From: Candidatus Thorarchaeota archaeon
GTDB taxonomy: Archaea > Asgardarchaeota > Thorarchaeia > Thorarchaeales > Thorarchaeaceae
Length of the DNA stretch: 64,000 nt
Assembly (NCBI GenBank): GCA_011364905.1
Contig: RDNZ01000006.1
Coordinates: forward strand, 1 to 64,000
Direction: 5' to 3'
A program made the position numbers and the translations under genes. Positions 44,603-52,987 of this stretch are shown piece after piece; position 1 is the stretch's first letter; every line of letters starts with the position of its first letter. Below the pieces are notes generated by a model that was given only the letters and a program-made list of their open reading frames with translations, was not told the DNA's origin and ran no database searches.

Positions 44603-45508
44603 CTAGCTCCCCAGATTTCGTCGTACAATTGAGTTAACAGCTGGCTCGGGTTCTATCCCAGGTCTGAAGCGCAGTGCGCCAACCAACACATATGTTGCTG
44701 CTTTCGAGAGAGTGGAATGTGATATCGATGACTCCTTCATCCTTTTCGTCATTTGTGCCGCAAGCCTTGAGATTGATATCCCTGCCCGAATGCTAGCGGG
44801 GATCTCGATGTCGGTGTTGGCCCTAGTAGATGACACTAGACCATAGACCTTCTCGAGCACAGCATCACTTAACTTGTACTCAGGACAGTTCATCTTCACG
44901 ATTTCTATCTCGGTCTCCTTTCTCGGGTACCCGAGACGTATCCACACTCTAACACGGTCTCTCAGTGCCTCGCTTAGTCTGTGAGCTCCTGACATCTCCT
45001 CCGGGTTCATCGTCAAAACAGGATAGAATCCCTCGTTAGCTCGTATCCGACCCAGCCTCTGCACGCTGATGGAACGCTCTTCGAACGGGTCCAGTAAGGA
45101 GTTTTGCACAAACTCACTGAGACGATTCCCTTCATTGAGACCAAAGACTCCTCCGAAGACCATGCTTTTGAGCAGTGGTCCAGGTTCGAACGCCTCCAGC
45201 GTGAATCCTTTGTTAAGAACTATACTCGGATTGAACGCACCTACCAGATGTGAGGGTCGCACTCCTTCGTCCCCAGTGATCCAGTAGAGTTCCCTCTTGC
45301 TTCTCTCCGCATAGGCTCGCAAAAGAAGCGTTTTTCCGACGCCTGGAGGTCCTATTATGCCAGGTATCAGATTCGCGTTCTCACAGTCGGTGAGTACCCC
45401 AAACGCATCAGCGTATTGCTCTTTGATGACGATCCGGACCTTCTCCGAAGTGGCGGCCTTCAGTCGTTCATCAAAAGCCTCCTTGAAAAGAGTGTTCTCG
45501 TTCTGCAT
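44603..45508 (-). CDS. MoxR-type AAA+ ATPase
   Basis: The 301-residue ATPase has Walker A GPPGVGKT at 53-60. The Walker B position reads GVFGLNEGNR, with Asn in place of the usual Asp before Glu. A sensor-type RLSEALRDRVRVWIRLG segment and an arginine-rich lid are also present. MoxR ATPases remodel or assemble protein complexes together with VWA proteins. The ATG at 45508 is chosen because it gives the normal length and a GGGGG stretch lies just upstream. A TATA-like GGTTATATACCC lies about 45 bases upstream. Confidence 0.85.
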   Translation of the reverse strand: MQNENTLFKEAFDERLKAATSEKVRIVIKEQYADAFGVLTDCENANLIPGIIGPPGVGKTLLLRAYAERSKRELYWITGDEGVRPSHLVGAFNPSIVLNKGFTLEAFEPGPLLKSMVFGGVFGLNEGNRLSEFVQNSLLDPFEERSISVQRLGRIRANEGFYPVLTMNPEEMSGAHRLSEALRDRVRVWIRLGYPRKETEIEIVKMNCPEYKLSDAVLEKVYGLVSSTRANTDIEIPASIRAGISISRLAAQMTKRMKESSISHSTLSKAATYVLVGALRFRPGIEPEPAVNSIVRRNLGS

Positions 45509-45548
45509 ACAACGCCCCCATTGTAACTGATAGGGAGTATGGATGTAG

Positions 45549-45559
45549 GGTATATAACC
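45549..45559 (-). promoter_or_regulatory. TATA box of the MoxR-VWA operon
   Basis: The minus strand reads GGTTATATACCC about 41-51 bases before the ATG. It is one of the best archaeal TATA elements in the window and supports an operon of the MoxR and VWA genes. Confidence 0.5.
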
Positions 45560-45694
45560 TGCTCCATTTTCTACTTTATGGAGAGATGAGTAGACCAAAA
45601 TTAGCGTGGTACGCTTCATTGTGAAGTCATTGATTCGAATATCTTATTAGAAACAGAGGATAGTAATGATTAGAGGTTAGCGGGAGTATACGTC

Positions 45695-45850
45695 ATGAGC
45701 GAAAGAAAAATCACACAGACAGCACATATTGAATTCACCGCTCCACGAGGATCCCTCTTCAATAATTCATTCTGTATATTATGCAGACTAGTTGGAGTGG
45801 TGCTTTTCATAATAGGGTGGGTCTATATCACATTGTTCCCAGTCACATGA
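45695..45850 (+). CDS. 51-residue single-helix membrane protein
   Basis: A 51-codon frame begins at ATG 45695 with GGGAG nine bases upstream. The product has a polar N-terminus (MSERKITQTAHIEFTAPRGS) and one hydrophobic helix (LVGVVLFIIGWVYITLFPVT), with two Cys nearby. Such small membrane proteins often regulate larger complexes, but no partner is evident. It is converging on the desulfhydrase-like gene eight bases away. Confidence 0.5.
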   Translation: MSERKITQTAHIEFTAPRGSLFNNSFCILCRLVGVVLFIIGWVYITLFPVT

Positions 45851-45857
45851 CCCGCTT

Positions 45858-46841
45858 CTACTTCTTGCCAAGTTCAGAATAAGTGAAGAGAGCTGGTTCT
45901 CCGCCAGTATGGTAAAACAGAGTTGGAGAGTCTGAAGCAATGTCGCCGGCAAGAGCCATCCTAATGAGAGCAAGTCCCGCTTTTCCCGTATACACTGGAT
46001 CGAGGAAGACACCATCCATCTTGGCAAACATCTCGATTGCACTTACCACGCCATCCTCAAGGACGCCGTACCCTTTGCCAATGAAGCTGTCATCCACATG
46101 AATCTTGGGTTCGAATGGCTCAATCTCGGGATAGGTCTCAGTTGTTCGCGTAATGAGATCTTGGACTTCATCCTTCATCTCATCAGCAGGTTTACTCACT
46201 GAAATGCCAATCACATCTATGCCGAGATTCAGCATATGTTCTCCTAGGATCAATCCTGCCAGAGTTCCTCCTGTGCCGACCGCAACGAGTATCCGGTCTG
46301 GAAAGAAATCATTAGCTTGAAACTGAGTGTTTAGCTCCTCCATTGCCAACGCATAGGGAACGATACCTACCGGCATAGCAGCTCCAGCTGGGATTGCATA
46401 TGGGGACAGACCGAAGTCAACAAGTGTCTCCATGATGGCATCAAGGCGTTTGCTCAAAGTGAAGACCGATTCATCTGGGAAAAACTTAATCTCTGCTCCA
46501 AGCATCTTATCAAGCAGGAGGTTACCAGTGTATTCCTCAGGCTCATCGCCCCCGAGGAGAAGGATGCACCTCATTCCTGCTACAGCTGCTGCTCCCGCTG
46601 TTTGTCGACAATGGTTGCTTTGAATCCCGCCAACAGTCACAAGTGTGTCACATTTGTTTGCCTTTGCATCTCCCAAGACGAATTCGAGTTTCCGTGTCTT
46701 ATTCCCTCCAAAGGAGAGTCCCGTTTGGTCATCACGCTTGATCCAAAGCTGATCAATCCCAATCGATTCTCCAAGATTCCTCAATTGGTGAAGTGGCGTT
46801 GGAAGAAATGCGATTCGCTCTCGAGGAAGGCTTTCAAACAT
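45858..46841 (-). CDS. PLP-dependent D-cysteine desulfhydrase / ACC-deaminase family enzyme
   Basis: The 327-residue enzyme shows the PLP lysine at Lys48 in FGGNKTRKLEF, the SNHCRQT block at 75-81, and a GTGGTLAGLILG phosphate loop. Relatives deaminate D-cysteine to pyruvate, sulfide and ammonia, or ACC. The start MFESLPRERIAF is fixed by the operon: its ATG is two bases after the stop of the VIT1-like gene. Downstream the small membrane protein is convergent. Coupling with a VIT1-type metal transporter is unexpected and could relate sulfide and iron, which is speculation. Confidence 0.88.
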   Translation of the reverse strand: MFESLPRERIAFLPTPLHQLRNLGESIGIDQLWIKRDDQTGLSFGGNKTRKLEFVLGDAKANKCDTLVTVGGIQSNHCRQTAGAAAVAGMRCILLLGGDEPEEYTGNLLLDKMLGAEIKFFPDESVFTLSKRLDAIMETLVDFGLSPYAIPAGAAMPVGIVPYALAMEELNTQFQANDFFPDRILVAVGTGGTLAGLILGEHMLNLGIDVIGISVSKPADEMKDEVQDLITRTTETYPEIEPFEPKIHVDDSFIGKGYGVLEDGVVSAIEMFAKMDGVFLDPVYTGKAGLALIRMALAGDIASDSPTLFYHTGGEPALFTYSELGKK

Positions 46842-46843
46842 CG

Positions 46844-47512
46844 CTACCCGACTGCTCCTGTAATATATGAAACGATAACCATTAGAATCGCAGTCATAAT
46901 GCCAGCGAATAGGGTCTTGGCTCCATAAGACCAGATGTTCTTCTTTGATACGGAACCTAAGAAAAGACCAAGCGCAAAAAGCAGGGCAAGACAAATACCA
47001 ATGGCAAAGTAAAATGCCATTCGATATCCAAGAATTCCACTTGGCACAAAAAAGAGCGGAATGATGATGATAAATGCGGCAATTGCGGGAGATGAGCCAT
47101 CAATGAGGGCAACAACAACCGATGTCGTTTTCGAAGCTTTTGCATACATGGAATCACTCATGTCGCTCAGCATAGCTTTTCCAATTTCTTCGACCTCACG
47201 GTCACGTTCCGCACTCTCAGTTAAATACGATCCACTAAATCCTGAGATGGCCATGGCAATACTCGTCCCTGCTGCTGCCAGAAGTATTGCATCGAACTGA
47301 AGATGTGCCTGATCTGGTATGGCAGGGTTTATTGTTAAGAGGCCACCAAGAATGAGCCCCATCATTGTTAGAGCTCCATCAAACGCATTCATTGCAAGGT
47401 ACCTTCGAGCTATCTCAACACCCTGAGTTAGCTCAAGAGCTCTCATAATTCGCTGAACACGCCCACCTTCAAGGGTGGGGTATGTATGGTTGTCTTCGTC
47501 AGAATTGGACAC
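46844..47512 (-). CDS. VIT1/CCC1-family iron/manganese transporter-like protein
   Basis: The 222-residue protein has a cytosolic N-terminus and about five hydrophobic helices, with the first-helix motif YLAMNAFDGALTMMGLILGG typical of VIT1/CCC1. The cytosolic loop between helices 2 and 3 (ESAERDREVEEIGKAML) carries acidic residues like the metal-binding helix of the family. Family members move Fe2+ or Mn2+ into vacuoles or out of the cytosol; in a prokaryote export is expected. It is co-transcribed with the desulfhydrase-like gene. Confidence 0.85.
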   Translation of the reverse strand: MSNSDEDNHTYPTLEGGRVQRIMRALELTQGVEIARRYLAMNAFDGALTMMGLILGGLLTINPAIPDQAHLQFDAILLAAAGTSIAMAISGFSGSYLTESAERDREVEEIGKAMLSDMSDSMYAKASKTTSVVVALIDGSSPAIAAFIIIIPLFFVPSGILGYRMAFYFAIGICLALLFALGLFLGSVSKKNIWSYGAKTLFAGIMTAILMVIVSYITGAVG

Positions 47513-47588
47513 CGAGTTCGTTGCTCCAGGAGTCAGATGTTTGGACTACTGATTGAGGCGTGTTATAAATCAATGCATTTGAGATTTT

Positions 47589-47777
47589 CTATGGAAATAG
47601 CCCAAAGAGTGCGAATCCGGGTAACATTAAGGCAAGTACAATCAATAACACGAACAGAAGAATCACGGCCAAAAGAATCCACATCCAGCATTCGCAACAT
47701 CGAGTACAACAACCTTTTTCCTTTGGTGGCGGTGGTTGCTGATAACCATAGTCTCCAGGCATCGGTATCTCAGTCAT
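47589..47777 (-). CDS. small Pro/Cys-rich membrane protein
   Basis: This 62-residue protein has a Pro-rich N-terminus (PMPGDYGYQQPPPPKEKG), a CCTRCCECW Cys cluster right before one strong hydrophobic helix, and a short tail. The ATG at 47777 is preferred to a longer frame from 47906. The Cys cluster at the membrane boundary could be lipidated or metal-bound. It is divergent from the zinc-finger membrane-protein gene. Confidence 0.55.
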   Translation of the reverse strand: MTEIPMPGDYGYQQPPPPKEKGCCTRCCECWMWILLAVILLFVLLIVLALMLPGFALFGLFP

Positions 47778-47932
47778 ATTAATCACAACGGGGATAGTCA
47801 AGTGCTGGCAGACTGGAAATTTCCCCCTATGAATCTTACCTGCTTGTAGCCGTAGAGGTTTTAAGGGCTCAAACAGAAGGGGTGACGTGAATTGAGCCAG
47901 ACTCATGGTCGCGCTTATAGGGGTCAGATGTT

Positions 47933-49414
47933 TTGACTGGAGAAAACAGAATCTACACCATTTTGGACAGGCCTTGGGGACTTCGCATGATTGGTGTTAC
48001 CCAGATGACTTTTGGAGTATTTGGTCTGTTTGCATCTATTGGAATTTTCCTTGGAACTTTCTTTGGTGCCTTGGGCTCAATAGGATACGTCTATGGTATG
48101 CTCCTTTTTGGAGGGGTAGCATTTCCATGCCTTGTTATTGGTAATTATGTGGATGACTTAAGAAGAAGAGCGGTAGCTGCGCAAATAGTCTATAGTCTTA
48201 TTGCTGTAGTCCTAAGTGGCTATTTTCTGTACGTCCAGGGAATTTCCTATTATTGGGGTTTTCCGATTTTCGGCAATCCTGACTTTGGGATTGCCATAGG
48301 TAACATTGCCGCTTTCATAGTTGCATCACAGTCATTAATCATTCTCTATCTACTTGCCCGTTGGAAGGCAGTAGCGCCTCCGCCTGGAGCATCGGTTGAA
48401 AGAGATAAAACACGAGCCAGGTTGCTGAGATCGACTCATGTACCATCACCCCTAGAGCCAGCTCTTTTGGCACCTGATGGCAGCACATTGTCTCCAGATG
48501 AGGAGCAGAAGATCCTCGGCGTGACAAAAGTGGTCACGGAGGAAGGAATGGCTATCCTCTGCTCTAACTGCAATGGCGCAACTCCTCTCTCAAAGGTTGG
48601 AGAGGATAATACACTGCATTGTGATTTTTGTGGAGTTCTCCTTGGCGTGAGTAGTGTATTCGTTCCCTGTGAGAATCACAAGGAGTATTTGGCTGCGACA
48701 ACCTGCAATGTGTGCGGGAAACACTTTTGCAGACAGTGCCTAACTGTGCAAGAGCCTCCAGTCGATGAAAGATGGGAGGGCTCCGCGGTCTATCTCTGCA
48801 AGAAATGCTTTGAAGGTCGTTATCGTCCAGCTGTCACCACTGCATCACTTGTGATACCGATTGACCAACTATTCTCAACCGCAGGCAGTAGATTCTCAAG
48901 AGTCGGACAGCTGTACCGTAGCTTCTTGGGAGCTTACGCAAGTGGCATGAAGTATCTCTGGAGAGTCCCCCTCGAACTACTCGCAAGTATTGGGAAGTCG
49001 GGTGGCGGAAACAACGATAACTGCGCAGGGGCTTTGATTTTGATGGTCATCGTCATCATCGCGATACCTATCCTTGCAGGGATACTGATGATTTTGGGTG
49101 CCATTATTATTATCCCGATCCTCTTCTATGCTGGTCTAATTGCGGTGACAGTCGAAGCGGCAAAGATAGTCAGTGGCACGGACTTTCAGTCTGTTGACAA
49201 TGCTCGTGTTAGAGCAATTCATGATCACCGTCATCCGAAGGTCACTGAGTCGAAGCTACGACCCTCTGTACGAGTATGGGAGGATGAATACAGAAGAGCC
49301 TCTAGTGAACATCGGCGGCTAATAAGAGGAATCGAGGCTGAAAAACGCGAACATGAGAGAAGAAGGCGCTCACGGGAGCCATCTGCATCTTTCTGGAGAG
49401 ATGAGTATGACTGA
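47933..49414 (+). CDS. membrane protein with zinc ribbon and B-box-like zinc finger
   Basis: The 493-residue protein has about four N-terminal membrane helices (to about 145), a linker, and a cytosolic zinc ribbon (CSNCNGATPL...CDFCG, about 205-235). A B-box-like finger follows (CENHKEYLAATTCNVCGKHFC...CKKCF, about 245-290), then two further hydrophobic helices near 365-420 and a very basic Arg-rich C-terminal tail. The start is TTG with GGGGT nine bases before. It overlaps the next zinc-finger membrane gene and the two are probably one operon. Zinc fingers facing the cytosol suggest a protein-interaction or ubiquitin-like role, which is inference. Confidence 0.75.
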   Translation: MTGENRIYTILDRPWGLRMIGVTQMTFGVFGLFASIGIFLGTFFGALGSIGYVYGMLLFGGVAFPCLVIGNYVDDLRRRAVAAQIVYSLIAVVLSGYFLYVQGISYYWGFPIFGNPDFGIAIGNIAAFIVASQSLIILYLLARWKAVAPPPGASVERDKTRARLLRSTHVPSPLEPALLAPDGSTLSPDEEQKILGVTKVVTEEGMAILCSNCNGATPLSKVGEDNTLHCDFCGVLLGVSSVFVPCENHKEYLAATTCNVCGKHFCRQCLTVQEPPVDERWEGSAVYLCKKCFEGRYRPAVTTASLVIPIDQLFSTAGSRFSRVGQLYRSFLGAYASGMKYLWRVPLELLASIGKSGGGNNDNCAGALILMVIVIIAIPILAGILMILGAIIIIPILFYAGLIAVTVEAAKIVSGTDFQSVDNARVRAIHDHRHPKVTESKLRPSVRVWEDEYRRASSEHRRLIRGIEAEKREHERRRRSREPSASFWRDEYD

Positions 49415-50270
49415 AGCTGGGCAAGAACAGATTATGTGTCCAGTCTGCGGCGGTCCGGTCATTATTGACAATAAAGACAAGGTCAATCGTTGCCAGTACT
49501 GTGCAAGCCCTGTCCTTGGTCCCAGTCAGAGTCGAGACTGCGTTAATCATCCAGGAGTATTGGCAAAAGAGGTCTGTCATGTCTGTGGAGACCTTGTCTG
49601 CGAGAAATGCATGCAAAAACGTGTGGGAGAGTACGGCGGTAAGCTCTTGACCATTGTCAACTGCCAAAAACCGTCCTGCATCGCTGAGAGTGAGTGGGCC
49701 AAACCACTCAATGAAGAGTATCAGAAACTTGCCAATATGGATTGGGCGGACAGGATTGACAATATCATCCTTCGAATCACAGGCTTCGGTGCGATAGTCA
49801 TGATGGTCTTTGAGCTGCTGTTCTTTCTAGGGGTCTTGTACTTTCAATACTTCACACCCTGGAGCATGCCAGAAGTCAGACTTGTTCTCGGCTCATCTTT
49901 TGTAGTTGGACCATTCCTCATGATTCCTGTGTCGATTTTGGTGTTCTGTATTTTCGGAAACCTACTCGCAGCTATATTACTTCAATCAGCTTTGCAGGTG
50001 TATGTCCCTGATCGCCAGCTTGGTGCAGGTGTAACGCTCCTGGTGATTCTCATAATCGAGGTCGCTCACCTTCTCTTCCGAGGGCTATTCTTTGGTTTAT
50101 TGACCCTTCCCAATCCCTACTTCTTGCCCCTCATGATTGGCGCATTCCTATTTGGCACCGTTCTGGTCTTCATAGGTTCACTCATGGCTATCTATGTGGG
50201 CAATAAGAAACGAATACAGCTGAAGAAAGCCAGAATCCAGTTGAATCTAACTCTCAAGAAAGGTACCTAG
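49407..50270 (+). CDS. membrane protein with zinc ribbon and B-box-like finger
   Basis: The 287-residue protein begins with a zinc ribbon (CPVCGGPVIIDNKDKVNRCQYC) and a B-box-like finger (CVNHPGVLAKEVCHVCGDLVCEKC). A Cys pair (NCQKPSC) and about five membrane helices follow. It is a smaller version of the preceding gene, and its ATG lies inside that gene's stop region with GGAG eight bases upstream. The two are likely paralogues made by duplication, working together at the membrane. Confidence 0.75.
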   Translation: MTEAGQEQIMCPVCGGPVIIDNKDKVNRCQYCASPVLGPSQSRDCVNHPGVLAKEVCHVCGDLVCEKCMQKRVGEYGGKLLTIVNCQKPSCIAESEWAKPLNEEYQKLANMDWADRIDNIILRITGFGAIVMMVFELLFFLGVLYFQYFTPWSMPEVRLVLGSSFVVGPFLMIPVSILVFCIFGNLLAAILLQSALQVYVPDRQLGAGVTLLVILIIEVAHLLFRGLFFGLLTLPNPYFLPLMIGAFLFGTVLVFIGSLMAIYVGNKKRIQLKKARIQLNLTLKKGT

Positions 50271-50297
50271 TTCCGTCATATGGATACTTGCGTTAAA

Positions 50298-52043
50298 TCA
50301 CGCTGGCACCTCAAAAAGGTCGATAAGTCTGAACCGATCTACATCTACAAGACCCAAGTCAGTTATCTTGAGTTTTGGAATTACGGGTAATGAAAGGAAC
50401 GCCATTGCCATGAAAGGCTCATCCAGAGGTGTGCCAAGTTTATGCGCTGCAACCTTCAAATCATTAATTCTTTCACTCACATGTTCAATTGGTTGATCAG
50501 ACATCAAACCAGCAATTGGAAGAGGCAAGGATTCAATCACATTCCCGTCTTTCGCAACTGCAATCCCTCCTTGCATTCTAACAATTTGAACGGCAGCCTG
50601 AATGAGGTCTCTGTCATTTGTTGCTACAGCTACTATGTTATGTGAATCATGAGCAATAGAAGAAACCAACGCGCCTTCTTTGATTCCAATTCCTTTTACA
50701 AAACCTACAGCTCTTGGTTCAGACGCGTTGTGGCGCTCAATTATCGCAACCTTTGCAATATCTCGATCAATATCAGGAACAACAAGTCCATCTTTCACCT
50801 TTGGTTCTTCGATAAGATGTTCAGTAATGATTTGATTGGGAATCATTCCTATAACGTTCATCCGATTACCACGCGCCTTGACTTGGAAGTCTTCAGGTTC
50901 GAGGTAATGTATATTCACAGAGCGCCTAAGACGAGGCTGTTTTTCAACTCCGAATTTCTCCGTCATCTTTCCATCTTTTGCCACTAGTACACCTTGTTTG
51001 AAGACCATTTCCACATGGATCTTTTCAAGAGAATCAAGGACCACAATGTCAGCATGGTAGCCAGGTGCTACAGCGCCTAGATACTGGAGACCATAGTGTC
51101 TGGCAGTAGATAGTGATGCCACCTTTATTGCCAGGATTGGGTCAACACCATAGCCTATAGCCTCTCGAACCATGAAATCGATGTGCCCTTTTGTTATCAA
51201 ATCCAGAGTGTTCCTATCGTCTGTGACAAAGGAGCAGAAATCTGCCGTATTCGGCTTGATTAAAGGAGCCAAGGCTTCCAGATTCTTTGCAGTTGAACCC
51301 TCACGAATATGAATGTGCATTCCGCAAGCAAGCTTTCTTCGAGCTTCTTCGATATCCACGCTTTCGTGATCGGATGTAATTCTGGCGGCTGCATACGCAT
51401 TCAGGTCAAGACCTTTCAGCTCTGGAGCATGACCATCAATTCTCTTGCCCATACTAAGCGCGACTCGTATCTTCTCAAGGATTGATGGGTCTCTGTAGAT
51501 TACTCCTGGATAATTCATCGCTTCAGCCAACCCAAGCACATAGTGCTCAGTCATGAGCGGTTTGATATCCAGGAAGTCAAGGGATACACCATTTGTTTCC
51601 AGATCTGTGGAAGGAACGCATGAGGGGAGCATCATATAGAACTCAAGAGCACCTCCACGCATGCTCTTACTCATATAGAGTATGCCCTCCATGCCTAGCA
51701 CATTAGCAATCTCATGAGGGTCTGCGATCACAGCTCCGGTGCCATGAGGAACAACTGCACGAGCATATTCTATGGGCATTACCATTGAGGACTCTACATG
51801 AACGTGGCCATCGATAAATGAGGGAGAAACATACTTCCCCTTCAGATCAATGATTTCGTTACCTACATATTCGCCAATTCCAGCTATATAGGCTCCATGA
51901 ATGGCAATATCACCGGGAGTCACATCGCCGGTGAAGACATTGACAACATTTGCGTTTTTCAGAACGAGGTCAGCGCGGGTCCTTCCTGCGGCCACATCAA
52001 TCATATGATCAAGTGGATAGTCCTCGGAACGTGACAGAAACAT
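50298..52043 (-). CDS. ade: adenine deaminase
   Basis: The 581-residue enzyme converts adenine to hypoxanthine in purine salvage. His80 and His82 in FIDGHVHVESSMVMP bind the metal, and VVPHGTGAVIADPHEIANVLG is the characteristic block after it. A KGHIDFMVREAIGYGVDPILAIK segment carries further family signatures. Length matches the two-domain adenine deaminase (amidohydrolase plus C-terminal Ade domain). A methyltransferase gene lies 67 bases upstream on the same strand. Confidence 0.93.
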   Translation of the reverse strand: MFLSRSEDYPLDHMIDVAAGRTRADLVLKNANVVNVFTGDVTPGDIAIHGAYIAGIGEYVGNEIIDLKGKYVSPSFIDGHVHVESSMVMPIEYARAVVPHGTGAVIADPHEIANVLGMEGILYMSKSMRGGALEFYMMLPSCVPSTDLETNGVSLDFLDIKPLMTEHYVLGLAEAMNYPGVIYRDPSILEKIRVALSMGKRIDGHAPELKGLDLNAYAAARITSDHESVDIEEARRKLACGMHIHIREGSTAKNLEALAPLIKPNTADFCSFVTDDRNTLDLITKGHIDFMVREAIGYGVDPILAIKVASLSTARHYGLQYLGAVAPGYHADIVVLDSLEKIHVEMVFKQGVLVAKDGKMTEKFGVEKQPRLRRSVNIHYLEPEDFQVKARGNRMNVIGMIPNQIITEHLIEEPKVKDGLVVPDIDRDIAKVAIIERHNASEPRAVGFVKGIGIKEGALVSSIAHDSHNIVAVATNDRDLIQAAVQIVRMQGGIAVAKDGNVIESLPLPIAGLMSDQPIEHVSERINDLKVAAHKLGTPLDEPFMAMAFLSLPVIPKLKITDLGLVDVDRFRLIDLFEVPA

Positions 52044-52110
52044 CTCTTCTCACTCGCAAAGCACTGTGCGGCTATCATGAAAAGGGTTTCTCATGACACT
52101 ACTAGTGAAT

Positions 52111-52869
52111 CTATTTCGTAGCTACAACAACCAATCGTTCAGCTTCGTTGTCGTAGGCGCGTCCATCCAATCCGCCATAGATCTTTACATCAGAGAATCC
52201 TACGCTCTCAAGCATAGAACGAATCTCGGCTCCTGAGTAAATCCAATGAATCACATCCCATCTATGCACCGTACCATCTCTTTCAATGAAAATCCATTTG
52301 TTATACATTCGACTCCAGTTATCGATGGCTTCTCTCTCCTCAAGCATGAATCCTTGAGGCCACTCAGACCAACTATGACGGGTGAAAATCCTCGCTAGAA
52401 CCTCTTTGCCCATTGATTCAAAAATGAACCTGCCGCCAGCCCTAAGAGAAGTATAGATGTTGCGAAGAACAAGTATTTGCTCCTCATGGTCCTCAAAATA
52501 GCTGAATGATGTGAACATACTAAGTACAAGATCAAAGGAATTCTTTCTGTAAAACGTTCTCATATCGTCGAGAACAAACTCAATATTGAGATCTTCATCC
52601 GCCGCACTCTTTCTTGCCTTTTCGAGATACTTGATTGTCCTATCTACTCCCACAACCTTGTGACCTCTTCTCGCAAACTCCAATGAATGACGGCCAATAC
52701 CGCAACAAAGATCCAATACGCTCTCATGAGGAGTGACATGACAGAGGGACTTGATTGCGTCTACTTCGTTTGTTGTAAAAGCGATTCTTGCTTCTGTGAA
52801 CATTACAGGCTCCATAATCTCCCACATTTCATCATCCTCAAACCAATTCGTCGAAGTTTTTTCTGACAT
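52111..52869 (-). CDS. class I SAM-dependent methyltransferase
   Basis: The 252-residue protein has the SAM motif I VLDLCCGIGRHSLEF at 51-65, an acidic residue at the end of the next strand (VVGVDRTIKYLEKAR), and motif IV-like FDLVLSMFTSFSYF. This is a Rossmann methyltransferase of the SmtA/UbiE type. The substrate is not deducible. Its gene is separated from the next upstream gene by a strong terminator. Confidence 0.88.
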   Translation of the reverse strand: MSEKTSTNWFEDDEMWEIMEPVMFTEARIAFTTNEVDAIKSLCHVTPHESVLDLCCGIGRHSLEFARRGHKVVGVDRTIKYLEKARKSAADEDLNIEFVLDDMRTFYRKNSFDLVLSMFTSFSYFEDHEEQILVLRNIYTSLRAGGRFIFESMGKEVLARIFTRHSWSEWPQGFMLEEREAIDNWSRMYNKWIFIERDGTVHRWDVIHWIYSGAEIRSMLESVGFSDVKIYGGLDGRAYDNEAERLVVVATK

Positions 52870-52951
52870 TGATCAAGCCACCATCTACTAGTACTCAAAC
52901 TTAGACTGGAAGCCAAAAGAGAAAAGGATTTGGAAAAAAAAAGAGAGAAAA

Positions 52952-52980
52952 ACATCGGTCTCAAAAAACAAGACCGATGT
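52952..52980 (-). terminator. strong hairpin terminator of the 52988 gene
   Basis: ACATCGGTCT and AGACCGATGT form a perfect ten-pair stem with a nine-base loop. On the minus strand it is followed by a long T-rich run (about 52933-52951) just after the stop at 52988. Confidence 0.75.
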
Positions 52981-52987
52981 TGTATTT

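Noticed and set aside
47532..47933. Word GTCAGATGTTT at 47532-47542 and 47923-47933
   Set aside because: It lies near two gene starts but in opposite orientation to them. Eleven bases in 400 may be chance, and the spacing is not suggestive.
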